From Planctomycetota bacterium (lineage in GTDB: Bacteria; Planctomycetota; Phycisphaerae; WQYP01), in contig JAJYGE010000549.1 of assembly GCA_021785155.1 (NCBI GenBank), forward strand, positions 1 to 15,114: DNA of 15,114 nucleotides. Direction: 5' to 3'. Shown here piece by piece: positions 15,003-15,114 of this stretch (position 1 is its first letter; each line of letters opens with the position of its first letter). A model generated the notes under the pieces. It worked only from the letters and a program-made list of their open reading frames with translations. It was not told where the DNA came from and made no database searches. Made by a program: the position numbers and the translations under genes.

Positions 15003-15114
15003 CCACCCGTAATTACGGGTGGATTGGCCTCAAACCGGCCAGATGCCAGGAGTCGGCGGCGAGAACCGGGTTCGTAAACCCCTTGAGCCGACGCGACGCC
15101 GCAGATGGCCGGTT
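15003..15114. repeat. Nested inverted repeats at the window end
   Basis: A perfect 20-bp palindrome (CCACCCGTAA at 15003-15012, TTACGGGTGG at 15013-15022) is followed by three nested helices: AACCGGCCA with TGGCCGGTT (15033-15041/15106-15114), GTCGGC with GCCGAC (15052-15057/15087-15092) and GGGTT-CGTA-AACCC (15068-15081). There is no adjacent T-run and no reading frame. The outer repeat reaches the last base, so it may continue. It could be a structured RNA or a mobile-element end; I cannot name it. Confidence 0.55.

Overview
This window looks like chromosomal DNA from a Gram-negative-type bacterium. The best guess is a planctomycete, perhaps Phycisphaerae-like. Clues are a carboxypeptidase-regulatory-like repeat protein, a MoxR ATPase, a DUF2203 protein, the plant-type AguA/AguB putrescine route, an HldD heptose epimerase that implies LPS, and rnpA detached from rpmH. 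The lineage call is inference only; no rRNA is present. All supported genes look like housekeeping or envelope genes. I see no CRISPR array, tRNA or intact insertion sequence.

Layout. Positions 1-1163 (+) hold the 3' part of a large beta-rich surface or envelope protein, closed by a probable terminator. A minus-strand block follows: bioA (4209-2797), bioD (2791-1955) and rnpA (1789-1397), so two late biotin genes sit upstream of the RNase P protein. A possible gene remnant lies downstream of rnpA. pcm (4233-4958, +) diverges from bioA across only 23 bp, which carries overlapping TATAAT boxes on both strands. A 620-bp gene-free, hairpin-rich stretch precedes an orphan moxR (5582-6673, +). A DUF2203 gene (6887-7336, +) follows, ending at a textbook terminator. 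A second gene-poor stretch (7415-7916) contains a strong intrinsic terminator pointing leftward with no gene feeding it. The structured sequence behind it suggests an unannotated minus-strand noncoding RNA. A flippase-like membrane protein (7917-8879, +) then converges on the minus-strand cluster.

The right half is one minus-strand series: aguB (14821-13934), aguA (13902-12784), hldD (12729-11839), an unknown membrane-anchored protein (11839-10946, ATGATG overlap), a NodB-type polysaccharide deacetylase (10919-10161) and hemB (10037-8952). The first two make putrescine from agmatine. hldD, the unknown protein and the deacetylase form a plausible envelope-polysaccharide subset. hemB makes porphobilinogen and carries an unusual insertion of about 28 residues.

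The window ends in a dense set of nested inverted repeats (15003-15114) that no gene here explains. It may be a structured RNA or the end of a mobile element cut by the window edge.

The most promising new signals are the putative ncRNA near 7498-7812, the structured moxR leader, the terminal inverted-repeat element, the hemB insertion and the back-to-back bioA/pcm promoter.
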